Source: Methylomonas methanica (GTDB lineage Bacteria > Pseudomonadota > Gammaproteobacteria > Methylococcales > Methylomonadaceae). From it: a stretch of 64,000 nt of DNA. Both the position numbers and the translations under genes were made by a program. Within the stretch, counting starts at the first letter, position 1. Each line of letters opens with the position of its first letter. The notes beneath the pieces were generated by a model, which made no database searches, was not told the origin of the DNA, and was given only the letters and a program-made list of their open reading frames with translations. The stretch is from positions 62,001-126,000 of the forward strand of contig NZ_LUUG01000088.1 of NCBI RefSeq assembly GCF_001644035.1. The letters run 5' to 3'. Of the stretch, positions 18,644 to 28,800 are shown piece after piece.

Positions 18644-21600
18644 TAGGCAATCCTTTCGATAAGTCCACTGAGAATATCACTCGGCGAAATGTCCGGCACC
18701 TCGAACTGCACATCGTCGAGAGAGATGTCGAATGGCTGGCCTTCGTGGTAGTGAATCGGCAGGCTGATGCCGAACCGGTAATTGGAACCAAAAGTATAAG
18801 AAGCAAAGGTCCAACGATTGCTGTAAACCTCCCAGAACAAAGCCTTGGCGCGCACATAACCTGAAATGTCGAAGGTGAACGCGGGTTGCGCATGCACGGA
18901 CAGATTGGCGGTCAGATCCAGTCCTTGCGCCGGCGTCCAGTCGATCGCCACGCCGGCTTCCGCGGCACCCTGAATCCCCAAGGTGCCGCCAATTTCCAGC
19001 CCGCCGGTGACGCTGACACCAGGAATCCCCAAGCCAATACCAGCACGCACCGACAAGCGCAAACCGGCATCGGCAGGCACCCGCAAATGGGCCTTACCGG
19101 TGACGTGGGTGTCTTCCTCATGCGCCGGGTTGTAAGTAATACCCAAACTGAGTTGGTCGATGACGCCGGGGCCGATGCCGGCCGTCGCATTCAAACCGCC
19201 GCCAATTTCGGCGGTGATGCCGGGCACAATCGGAATATCGATGCCGATGCTGAACAGCGATTTGTCGATTTCCTTACGCGCAAAAATTTCCACATTACTG
19301 GGAATGCCGATTTCGCCGGACACGGTGACTTCGCCGTTGGGATCGAAGCGGATGCCGGCAGTACCTTGCAGCCATGAGGCAATCTGGATCGTTGCCGAGC
19401 CGGAACCGAATACGGTTAAGGCCCCATCTGGCATCGGATCGCCGCTGGGCCGGCCGTCTTCGCCTACTGCCCGATTGCTGGCGCCGACAGTTACGGTACC
19501 CGCCAGCATGCCGCGCTTGAACGCGCCGGAAAATTCGGCGGTGAAAGCGCCGTCGTCGTAACTGACGGTGAGTTGCGAATCGATGCCGGGGATGGCGGGT
19601 TGCGCACTGCCTGTGGCGCGCACTTTCCAGTCATCGCCGCGCTTGTTGACGGTGACGTCAATCGAACCGGAGCGAATCGCCGGATTAGCGGACAATTGCA
19701 AGTTACCGCCGATGGTAAGGCCGTCGGCTTCGGAATAGGCAACGGTGAGACCAGCCTGCTGGATGCCCGGAATGTTGGGCTCCACCGTACCGGTGGCACT
19801 GAAGTTGCCGGCGTTATAACTGGCGGTGATCGCCGCGCTGCGTATGCCTTTGATCTTGTCCGGACTGGTAATCGCCAAGGTACCACTGATGCCGAACCCG
19901 GTTGTACTTCTATAGGCCATTTGTAACTCGGCTTGGTCGAATAGCCGGGAATCAGCGCGGAAGCGGCCGGCGAGACCGAAGTTACCCTCGCTATCCAGTT
20001 CCGCAGCCAGAGAACCATCACCGAAATTGCGCACGGCAAACTGCATATCGCCACTGACACTGAGCCGTTCGCCGTCGTAACCCAGGGTAATGGTGGCATC
20101 ATTGACTGTCAGCCCCGGTATCGGCAGGCGCTTGGCCAGGCTATTGGCATCGAAGGTGTGAAAAATCCCCAGGCGGCCATTGACGATCTGGCCGGGCACT
20201 TGCAAGCCTTGCAGCAAGGGATGGGTAGGCTGGAGCATCGCGGTGGCGGCCAGCCCCCGGTTGATACTAAAACCGCTCAAATCCACCGGACTGGCGCCCT
20301 TCAAGTCGACTTTTTTCGGCAACAGGGTTTCCAGCGATTCACTGCTGATTTTGCCGGCAAAATCCACATCCTCCTCTTTGTACAGCGGGATGTCGAAAGC
20401 GCCGGAATTGCCCGTTACTTTGATTTGCGGCCCCAAATCCAGCTCGACACTGAGATCGCCGACTTTGGCATTGGCGCCGAGTTTGTTGTAACCCTGCACC
20501 AGCGTCACATTGGTCATGTTAAAACCCGACAGCGCTTTCTTTTGGGCCGCCGGCACTTTGAAAGCGACATCCTTGGCGGCGTGGCTAATTTTGGTAATCG
20601 CCAGCCCGCCAGTCGGAGACAGAATGGAAAACCGGGTGGCGGTGCCCTTGCGCTCCTTTGCCGAATCATCCAGCAAATCCAGAACCGGTGCCAGATTCTT
20701 GATGTCGTCCTGACTCCAGAAGGTACTCCCTCCTTCTTCGCGCCGACGTTGGTGTCCGCCGACAGCCGCAACGGCCTTGAATTTGGTGACGCGGTTATCC
20801 AGCACCTGCTGGGCGGATGGTTTGGTGCCGGGCGTGCCCAAATCCTTGAGTCTCGGATCGGTAGGTTTCAGTTTGGCGATGGTCCGCTCGACGGCATCCC
20901 GAATTTCGCCGCGAAACGAAGAGCCGACGCTGCCATTGTGCGAGGCGTTCAGCAACTCCATGTTATGCAACGCGTCTTCACCGCCCAATTGATGTTCAAC
21001 AATGTGATCGACCTGATAGCTCGTATCCTTGCCCGAGCCGTCCCAGGTCGGAATTCTCAATAAATCCAGAAATGTCTCTTCATCGTCGGCTTTGATTTCC
21101 CTTTTTTTGCCCGCCATATTCAGGTTCAGTTTAAAACCGTGCGCGGCATTGGGACGGCGGTCGGCGGGAATCTTGTTCAGATTGGGTTTAACCCCCTTCC
21201 ACTGTTCGCGCTGTTTGGTATCGCGGTTTTCACTGACGCTGCCCTTGGGGCGCTGTAACTGTCCTGCGCGCGACATGCCTTGATAACGCAATGCATGACG
21301 GGATTTGATGGGCGGAATTTCCAGCGGTTCGCTGACTTCGAAAGCCGGGTCGCTGCTGGCCGCCGCGCTGCCGCCCGCGGGTGCTTTGCGGGCCACTTTT
21401 TGCTTTATCCCGCCGCTTTGCTGCACCACATGCGTCATTTCGTGAGCAAGTAGTTCGCGGCCCTGATCGGTCTCCGGCGCGTATTCGCCCGGCGCAAAAT
21501 AGATGTCATTACCGACCGTGAAGGCGCGCGCGTTCAACTCCTTGCACAGCGCCGTGGCGTGCGCATCATTATGAATCACGACCCGGGAAAGATCCTGGCC

Positions 21601-22320
21601 GAACTGTTTTTCCATGTCGCGCAACACGGCGTCGGGCAGCGGCGTGCCTCGACCTCGGGTTTGCTCGATGCGTTCTTCTACCGATGGCTCCACGTCATTG
21701 GTTTCGGCGGCGCTTGCCGTAGCCTGCTGCTCTTGTTCTGCCTGCTGTTCACGCTGTGCCGCCGCCCGCATCAGTTTTTTTTGCAGCGTCTGCTCTTCTT
21801 CAGGTTTGGCGGCTTCAGGTTTACGAAACAGTCGTGCCGCTTTTTTTTCGTCCTCCGGTTTGGCCGCTTCGGTCTTGCGTTGCAGTGCTTTTTGCCCTGG
21901 CGCCTGTGCCGGCTTTTCCCTGTCTTCGGTTTCCACGGAACGCTGCGCAACCGGGTTATTCTTTTCCTGCTCCGGCTTTTTCGCCCGGCGCACCGGTTTT
22001 TGCGGTTCTTCGGGTTTTGCGGCGTTTGCCGCCGCCCGGTTTAAGCGCCGCAGCAAGCGCTGGGCGCTGGGCACCGGTTTGCTGGAAATCATTTCCTTGT
22101 CTTCCTTCACCCCCGGCGGCTCACCGGTTTTTTTAGCGCGGCTGACTTCCTTAGCTACTTGGTCAGCTTCCTGCTCCTCAGGGTCATGCGGCTGACTGAC
22201 CGCCATCTTGCGTTGCAGATATGCCGGCTTGCGCTGTTTTTTCTCTTCGTTGGGTTTGGGCGGCGCACTGGTTTTGCGCTGCGGCTGCTTTTTGCGGAGT
22301 TTGGACGCCAAGGTTGCCAT
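18643..22320 (-). CDS. DUF4157 protein with HNH-like core and beta-repeat tail, candidate eCIS cargo
   Basis: This 1225-residue protein has four visible parts. Residues 1-200 are charged and disordered, with LQRKMAVSQPHDPEEQEADQ, a motif that accompanies DUF4157, and copies of an xRKxEAAKPEEE-type repeat. Residues 221-303 are the DUF4157 domain with the metallopeptidase-like LLAHEMTHVVQQSGG. Residues 434-470 read like an HNH-type nuclease core (QVDHIVEHQLGGEDALHN, then ELLNASHN). The rest, from about 600, is a beta-strand-rich repeat of 35-40 residues, with phrases such as ASYNAGNFSATGT and IPGI recurring, ending in a hydrophobic-aromatic tail. DUF4157 is known as a marker of eCIS loci and often of their effectors. 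The gene follows the AAA ATPase by 3 bases, the usual cargo position. Effector function is inferred. Confidence 0.8.
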   Translation of the reverse strand: MATLASKLRKKQPQRKTSAPPKPNEEKKQRKPAYLQRKMAVSQPHDPEEQEADQVAKEVSRAKKTGEPPGVKEDKEMISSKPVPSAQRLLRRLNRAAANAAKPEEPQKPVRRAKKPEQEKNNPVAQRSVETEDREKPAQAPGQKALQRKTEAAKPEDEKKAARLFRKPEAAKPEEEQTLQKKLMRAAAQREQQAEQEQQATASAAETNDVEPSVEERIEQTRGRGTPLPDAVLRDMEKQFGQDLSRVVIHNDAHATALCKELNARAFTVGNDIYFAPGEYAPETDQGRELLAHEMTHVVQQSGGIKQKVARKAPAGGSAAASSDPAFEVSEPLEIPPIKSRHALRYQGMSRAGQLQRPKGSVSENRDTKQREQWKGVKPNLNKIPADRRPNAAHGFKLNLNMAGKKREIKADDEETFLDLLRIPTWDGSGKDTSYQVDHIVEHQLGGEDALHNMELLNASHNGSVGSSFRGEIRDAVERTIAKLKPTDPRLKDLGTPGTKPSAQQVLDNRVTKFKAVAAVGGHQRRREEGGSTFWSQDDIKNLAPVLDLLDDSAKERKGTATRFSILSPTGGLAITKISHAAKDVAFKVPAAQKKALSGFNMTNVTLVQGYNKLGANAKVGDLSVELDLGPQIKVTGNSGAFDIPLYKEEDVDFAGKISSESLETLLPKKVDLKGASPVDLSGFSINRGLAATAMLQPTHPLLQGLQVPGQIVNGRLGIFHTFDANSLAKRLPIPGLTVNDATITLGYDGERLSVSGDMQFAVRNFGDGSLAAELDSEGNFGLAGRFRADSRLFDQAELQMAYRSTTGFGISGTLAITSPDKIKGIRSAAITASYNAGNFSATGTVEPNIPGIQQAGLTVAYSEADGLTIGGNLQLSANPAIRSGSIDVTVNKRGDDWKVRATGSAQPAIPGIDSQLTVSYDDGAFTAEFSGAFKRGMLAGTVTVGASNRAVGEDGRPSGDPMPDGALTVFGSGSATIQIASWLQGTAGIRFDPNGEVTVSGEIGIPSNVEIFARKEIDKSLFSIGIDIPIVPGITAEIGGGLNATAGIGPGVIDQLSLGITYNPAHEEDTHVTGKAHLRVPADAGLRLSVRAGIGLGIPGVSVTGGLEIGGTLGIQGAAEAGVAIDWTPAQGLDLTANLSVHAQPAFTFDISGYVRAKALFWEVYSNRWTFASYTFGSNYRFGISLPIHYHEGQPFDISLDDVQFEVPDISPSDILSGLIERIA

Positions 22321-22323
22321 AAG

Positions 22324-24303
22324 CTAACTCCTCAACTGCTTTAACTGCGCCGGCGGGTTGCGGCCCAGCTTTTGATATTCGCGCTGCAAAGCCGACAACA
22401 AAGGCTCGATGCCAATCGGCTGATCAGCCGGGCTACAGCCGGCTGCGGTCAGCACCACATTTCTGATCTGGCCGCCACTGATGTCGCAATAACTGGCCAG
22501 GGTCTTGCACAAATCATCGCTGGGGCTACGCTGCCCGAAATGGCTGCGCCATAAATCCAGGCGCTCCTGAAACCCCGGCATTGGAAAATCTACAATCGCA
22601 TCCAAACGCCGGGTAAAAGCATTATCGATGCGTTCCCGGCTGTTGGTGGTCAGGATCGTAATGCCGGGGTGGTTTTCAATGCGGGTTAATAGAAAGTTGG
22701 TCAGCATATTGGCGTAACGCTCGCCACTTTGCTGAGCGTCGGTGCGCCGGCCAAATAAAGAATCGGCTTCGTCGAACAACAATATCGCATCGGCGGCGGC
22801 GGCCAGATCCAGCAAAAGGCCCAGATTTTTCTCGGACTCGCCGACGTATTTGTTCATGATCGCCGCCAAGTCCACCCGGTATAGCGGTGCGCCCAGCGCG
22901 GTGGCGACATAACTGGCGGCCAGCGTCTTGCCGGTGCCGCTGTCACCGACGAATAAAGCCCGCAAGCCGGCATTGCGCGAGGCTTGCAAAGTTACGCCCA
23001 GTGCTTCCCACAACGATTCGCGGCTATGGGCGCGGACAATGAAGTCGTGCAGGTATTGTTCGACCAGTGGCGGAAACACTACCGCCTCGCGTTCGACCCG
23101 CCGCCGCACTGGTTCGGCCAATAGGCGTAAGCGCTCCGCGCCTAAGTCACGACGGGCTTGGGCAATATGCTCGGCGTTTAACGCTGCACGGCTTTGTTCG
23201 GCGCGCAGCACCGCATTGCGCGCTACTTTCTGGATCACCGGCCCGCTCAGCAACGCGCTGGCTGCACGGCGGGCCAATTCAGGATCGGCGAGATAACGCG
23301 CCCAAAGCTGGCGGCGTTCGGTTTCGTCGGGCACGCCCATTTCCAGTTCCAGCAGATCCTGCCCGGATACCGCATCGGTCATCCCCAGCAAAATGACATG
23401 AGTAACATTGGGTTGTATCGCCGGCAACTGCCAGCTCTCACCGGCCGCCACCTGCGCCTTGATCACCGGCAGCCAGCCGGCCAATTGGCAAGCCAGAGGC
23501 AGAGCCGGCTGCTGTTGCCACAATTCGCTCGGCACTTCGATGGCCGTTAATCCCAACAAGCCAGCCAGTTCGGCGGCCAAAGCCCGCCGGCCGCAACCGC
23601 TGTTACCGCGTATCGCCAAGCCGCGCACCTCGCCTTTCGCCAATAAGGTCGCCAGATGCGGTAATTGCTTGCGAATCCGTAGCGGCAATAACTCAAGGTC
23701 GGTCAGCGCAATCGCCCGGCATCCAGGCCAAATCGCCGACCTCCCGCACAATACCGACCACAAGGCCGGTTCGATGCGCAATTGCCTGAGCGACAGCGGC
23801 CCGGTTCCTTCCAGCAATAACACCTGCTGTTGCACCAATTGGGTCGCGTGCAAATCCAGCGCATCCAGCGTGCCGGCACCGAATAATTCTTCCAGCATCG
23901 TTAGGGCCAAATGCACCGCCAAGCGGTTGCCGGGATTGGGCGCTTGCAACTCACTCAGCGTCAAAGTCACCAGATAATCGGTCTCGGCGCTGCCGACCAC
24001 GGCCAACAAAAAGGCTTGCGGCAAGTCGATATGTTGTTCACGCAACCACTGACCAAAGGGACCAGGCAAGGCGTGTAACTGGGCCGCTGCGTTATCGCGC
24101 AATTGCACCCAGCTCGGCACGGCTTCCACGTTTAACTGCCGGACGGCTTGCTGGCGCAATTGCTCGGACAGTTCAGTGTCGCCCGGCATCATCCGTTCCC
24201 AGAACTCAGCCAAACCGAGGCGTACCAAGGCCGCCAGCGGTTGCTGCCGGTTAGTTAGGTTCAGATTCAGGGATTCAGCTAAGCGCTGCGGCGGCTTAGT
24301 CAT
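22324..24303 (-). CDS. eCIS AAA+ ATPase (Afp15-like)
   Basis: This 659-residue protein has a complete C-terminal AAA+ module: Walker A GDSGTGKT at about 453, Walker B ILLFDEAD at about 508, and an arginine-rich FTRRLD sensor/finger segment at about 564. A second, apparently degenerate module lies further N-terminal, with GNSGCGRR at about 233. AAA+ ATPases of this type occur in nearly all eCIS operons and are thought to aid particle assembly or cargo loading. It overlaps the upstream gene by 8 bases and precedes the DUF4157 gene by 3. Confidence 0.92.
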   Translation of the reverse strand: MTKPPQRLAESLNLNLTNRQQPLAALVRLGLAEFWERMMPGDTELSEQLRQQAVRQLNVEAVPSWVQLRDNAAAQLHALPGPFGQWLREQHIDLPQAFLLAVVGSAETDYLVTLTLSELQAPNPGNRLAVHLALTMLEELFGAGTLDALDLHATQLVQQQVLLLEGTGPLSLRQLRIEPALWSVLCGRSAIWPGCRAIALTDLELLPLRIRKQLPHLATLLAKGEVRGLAIRGNSGCGRRALAAELAGLLGLTAIEVPSELWQQQPALPLACQLAGWLPVIKAQVAAGESWQLPAIQPNVTHVILLGMTDAVSGQDLLELEMGVPDETERRQLWARYLADPELARRAASALLSGPVIQKVARNAVLRAEQSRAALNAEHIAQARRDLGAERLRLLAEPVRRRVEREAVVFPPLVEQYLHDFIVRAHSRESLWEALGVTLQASRNAGLRALFVGDSGTGKTLAASYVATALGAPLYRVDLAAIMNKYVGESEKNLGLLLDLAAAADAILLFDEADSLFGRRTDAQQSGERYANMLTNFLLTRIENHPGITILTTNSRERIDNAFTRRLDAIVDFPMPGFQERLDLWRSHFGQRSPSDDLCKTLASYCDISGGQIRNVVLTAAGCSPADQPIGIEPLLSALQREYQKLGRNPPAQLKQLRS

Positions 24304-25867
24304 AATGAAAACTCACGACTCGGCCCAGCCACGGCAGCCAGCCAGGATTGATGTCCAGCCCGGCTAGGCGCACCGGCAATCTGATCGCCGACATCGGCGC
24401 GTATAAGTCGACATGACTGGGGCTGTATTGAATTTGCCCGGTGAGCGCCAACAACTCCGGCTGCCAAACACTGGTTTTGCCGTACCAGCGCTGAGCCAGA
24501 CTCAACACCTGTTCTCGAGCGGGTAATGGCGGCAATTGCGCCAGTTCCGAGCAATTCTCCAGGCCCAATTGCAGCGCGATGAAATCGATCAGCGCATCAT
24601 CCTCGTTCAATTGCAATTCTTGACCTAACCGATACAACCAGGCCCAACCGCTGGGCAATGTTTCGGCATGCTCCAGCATCAAGCTGCGCATTTCAGCGCG
24701 GTTAAGCATATTCAACAAGTACAGCAAGCCGCCTTGCCGGGTATTGAATCCGGCAAACTCCGGGGATTCGCTGGCTTGCCCTGGCCGAAAGCGCGGCGCC
24801 AGCTCCACGGCGCCCAAAGAGGAAACGGCGGATGACTGATGGGCTGGGACGGGATTTTTCTCGGCTTGGCGGATATTTTTGCCGTCCTGCTCGACATCGG
24901 GCACCGACATTGCAACTACATCTGCCGCCATGCGCGGCTGGCCGGTTTGGCTGGCCGAATATGTTTGCGGAACGGTTTTAGATTGCGGCAGATGAACCCT
25001 TGCCTGGGTAGCATCATGTTTCTGCGCCGAACTCTGCCGACCACCTACATCCTGCGTTTTTGCTGGCGGCGGAGACGCAAAGCAGCTGGATAGAAACGCC
25101 AGCACCCTGGCCGGCTGTTGTTGCAACAATAGCGGCACGGCTTCCTGACCGATCAGCAACAAGGCCAATTGATAACGGCCATCGCTGACTTTCAGCCCTT
25201 GCAACAGCATGCGCCATTGCGCGAGCAATTCTGGCCGCAAGGACATTTTCTCCGCCCAAGTCTGTGTTGTAGCGGCTGACGGATGTCGCCTTTCTTGGCT
25301 CTCGATTCCGGGATCAAGCAGCTCGGCTATTTCCAGACTAGTCGGCAACCGAAAACCGCTCAGTCCGGCTAGTTCAACTGCCAATTGCCGAGCATCGCTT
25401 TCGCTCAGACTCAACCAGACGGCAGCTAAACCACCCTGTCGCGCCAACCGCGCAGTAACCGACGGCAGCAAGGCCAGATGTTCCGACAATATGCCGGATA
25501 TGGCTCGCGACACCGGCAAATCAAACCAATGCGTCCAACGCCGCCAATACCACTTAAAACCGACGCGACCGCGCAGCAAATCCGCCAGCAAGGCCGCCAG
25601 TAACTCGGCCAAACTGGCAAAGCGCATCACCTGTTCAGGATTGTTGCTTTGCATTAAATATTGCCGGGTTTGCTCAAGCAGCTGCCTTGGTAGTTGCCGT
25701 GCCGCGCCGCTGACTTGCAGGCGCCGAATAAAAACCCAGCTGTCCGGCCCGGCTTGCGGCCAATCCGCGCTTTGCAAGGTATCGCGCAAATTATCCGCCG
25801 CCCGCTGCTGTCCGGCCCGGACGGTCAGACGGTGTATCGCAACGGAATCGGCGGCCAGGGTGCTCAT
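24296..25867 (-). CDS. eCIS protein upstream of the ATPase, putative tape-measure family (Afp14 position)
   Basis: This 523-residue soluble protein is rich in Leu, Gln and Ala and mostly helical in appearance. The N-terminus (AIHRLTVRAGQQRAADNLRD) has the pattern I associate with the contractile-injection tape-measure family, and the position just before the AAA ATPase fits Afp14. It is, however, short for a ruler protein and has Ser/Pro/Gln-rich linker sequence at about 275-355. I therefore give the family by position and only weakly by sequence. It overlaps the ATPase start by 8 bases. Confidence 0.55.
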   Translation of the reverse strand: MSTLAADSVAIHRLTVRAGQQRAADNLRDTLQSADWPQAGPDSWVFIRRLQVSGAARQLPRQLLEQTRQYLMQSNNPEQVMRFASLAELLAALLADLLRGRVGFKWYWRRWTHWFDLPVSRAISGILSEHLALLPSVTARLARQGGLAAVWLSLSESDARQLAVELAGLSGFRLPTSLEIAELLDPGIESQERRHPSAATTQTWAEKMSLRPELLAQWRMLLQGLKVSDGRYQLALLLIGQEAVPLLLQQQPARVLAFLSSCFASPPPAKTQDVGGRQSSAQKHDATQARVHLPQSKTVPQTYSASQTGQPRMAADVVAMSVPDVEQDGKNIRQAEKNPVPAHQSSAVSSLGAVELAPRFRPGQASESPEFAGFNTRQGGLLYLLNMLNRAEMRSLMLEHAETLPSGWAWLYRLGQELQLNEDDALIDFIALQLGLENCSELAQLPPLPAREQVLSLAQRWYGKTSVWQPELLALTGQIQYSPSHVDLYAPMSAIRLPVRLAGLDINPGWLPWLGRVVSFHYD

Positions 25868-25876
25868 ATCGTCAAG

Positions 25877-28800
25877 TTACAAGCGCTGTTGCGTCAGCTT
25901 GTTCGCCACCACACTAAAGCGGGTGTTAATCTTCACCCCGCTTTGCAGCATATCGACGATAGTTACCTGAGTGCTCTGCGGACTGTGGTCTTCCACCGCC
26001 AGCACCGCGACCACCCGCTGTTCGGTATCCAGCAATTGCAGCCGGGTACCCGGCAAAGGCGGTCGGTTCAATTTCACCTGCAAGCGTTCACCTATCGCCG
26101 CCAAGCGCGGCGGCACATGCACATTGCCGCGAATAATTTCCTGCGGATCGCCCAACGAAGCATGAATTAGCACTGCCCGAATCATATTGCGCATCGCGCT
26201 GCGGCTGGCGGCGGAGGCATCGCGGTCCAACTGTCGAAACCACCAGGCAACTAATTCGGCCACGGTGCGGGCAGCATTAAAATCGTCGGCTTCCGCTCTA
26301 TCCATACCCGGCCACCAGGAAACGTCCTCGACCCGAATTTGGTCGTCTTCCGCCAGTTGCCCCCATTGCAAACGCAGCGACGGCGGCAGTAGATTGAGTT
26401 TTTCCAGCAGACAATACTGGCAGTGCTGCAGTTGCTCGCGCAATTCGTGGGCAGGTTTGCGCAGCGGTCCGGCTGTGCCGGCCAGATCCTCCAAAGCCAA
26501 CACTTTGGCGGCTGCGGCCTGGGTTTGCAAGCTGCTGGCGGTAAAGGCCGGCAAGCTGAAACTGGCCCACTGTTGCATCACTATCTGGGTTTGCAGATGC
26601 ACGGTTTGCAGGCGGGCCTGCAAGGTATCGGTATTCGCCGGCGTCAGCAAGCTGGCGGGTCTGGCCTTAAAACGGGCCTGACGCAATTGCCCCAGATAAT
26701 CGAATTGCTGAAACGGCGGCAGCTTGGGCCGCAACGGTTTTAAGCCGGCCCAGTCGTCCATCGGAATCTCGCAGATCGCCGCAAAAAACGGATCCAGCGC
26801 CGCCGGCAAATCCACCTCTTCTTCCCAATCGCAGCCGGGGACGATGTCCCTGCTGCTGCCGTAACGCAGCGCCAAGGGGTCCGCCAAGGCGGCGCTGACC
26901 GGCGTGCCGCGTACTCTGACGTAATACAAGCCGCGCGAGGCTTTGGTCAAAATTCGCGTGCGTTCGTTGTTCAGAGCCCATACTTGCCGCCAGTCTTCTT
27001 CCAGCAAGCGCTGCGCGACGCCGTAGTCGCCGAGCTGTTCGACGCGGAATCTGTCCATACCTTCCAGGGTTTCCCGCGCCACCCGGATCAGCCCGGCCAA
27101 TTTGTCGATCTGCGCTAGTTTATTGGCTTGTTCGCGTAATTTGCCTTGCAGTTTGCGTTCGATATTGTTGTAACGCGCCTCGAAAATCGCGATCCATTGC
27201 GTCAAAATCCGTCCGGCTTTGAACAAGGCATGGTAGCGATATTGAGTCTTTAACAGGCTGGAGCGTTGCGGATTGTTCGGGGCGTTTTTGTCGGCCAGAT
27301 TATCCAACACCGCCGGCGATTCCAGCTTGCCGCTGCGCTCGAACGGATTGGTGGCATTGGCGCCGGCCTGATCGTCTTCCACCACGCCGATTTTTTCCAT
27401 CTGTTTGCGCAAGGTTGCGGCATCGGTGGGGTCGAATAAATCGGTCAGCGTGGCCAGCAATTCCTTCATCCCGTAATAGGCCTTGGCGTATTCATTGATT
27501 TCCGGGCTGATATGATCGATCACCCCGAACCGGTATTCCTTGGCCTCGAAAGCCGGCTTGCTGACCGCTTCCTTAGTAATGCGCGACAACATATCCAGGC
27601 GGTTTTTATTGATGCCCAATTCAAACGCCGAATAGGTTTGCGGCTTGCTGGTCAACAAAAACGCCGACTTGGACACCGACGACGTAGACGCCAGCGCATT
27701 GCTCAGCAGATTGTTGCTCAAGGCGCTGCTGGCGCTGATTTTCGGCGCAGCCATTTGACTGATCGCGCTGTTGAACAGGCCCGCGGACGCCGTGGCAAAA
27801 ACGGCTTTCGGCACATTGCTGACCACGCTTTCCGTGCTGACAGCCTTTTCGACGTTGTTGGGAATCTCGGTGGCGTTGAGATTGGCGTAGGGCAACCAGC
27901 GCGCGACCTGCAAGCCGGTGCCGTCGCCGGCCACGCCTCCGGCCAACGCGGCCAAGGCCACAGTTTGCGAATCCAGTTGCTGGCGCTGTAACAATAAAAA
28001 GTCGCGGGTTTTTTCGACCCGGCTGCGGATGGCTCGAATTTGGTTTTCAATAGCTTCCAGTTCCACCAAGGCCACCGCGTACTGCACCACCAAGCCATCG
28101 TCGCTGGGCACGGCTATCGGCGGCGGATTGCCGTCTGCGCCCAACCAATTGCGGTAAAAATTCGGCAGCGCCGGCACGCCCTTGCTGTAGGGATAGGGCG
28201 TGCCGGGATTTTGCGGGTCTTGTTGTTCGCTGTTGGCGCGGGCTATGACTTTCTCGAAAATCGTCAACGGCAAGGCCGGCGGAATTTCCGGTTTGGGCAA
28301 ATCCAGATTTTTGAATTGCGCCGGATCGAGTACCGCATGTTCGATAACACCTATACCGCCAGCCAGAGGCGGCGTGTTGGACGGTTCGACAAAATACAGC
28401 GCATCGAATTGTTGCCGCCATTTGCGCCAAGCCTCGTAGGCGCGCATGTAAAACCGGAAAATATCGCTTTCCAGCACGCTGTCGGTTTGCGGAATGTCCA
28501 ATAAATTAGGCCGGTAATCCGGCTCATTCACTGCCAACAGCAAGCGGATCTTGTCACCGGCCGGTTGGCGTAAATCAATTACCCGCCGGGCGATATGGCC
28601 GTTTAACAACTCGATCACCGCTTCTTCCGGCACTGGCACCATGTCTATGCCCAGATGACTTGGCAGCCAAAGCAGATTGGGCGCCGGCGCGGCCGGATTT
28701 TGCAGCCAGTCCAACGGCAACTGACCGGCGGCCGGCAAGAAATCCAGATGCAAATTGTCTTGCAGGAACTGCGGCAACGTTATCCCGGCGTTGGCCGGCA

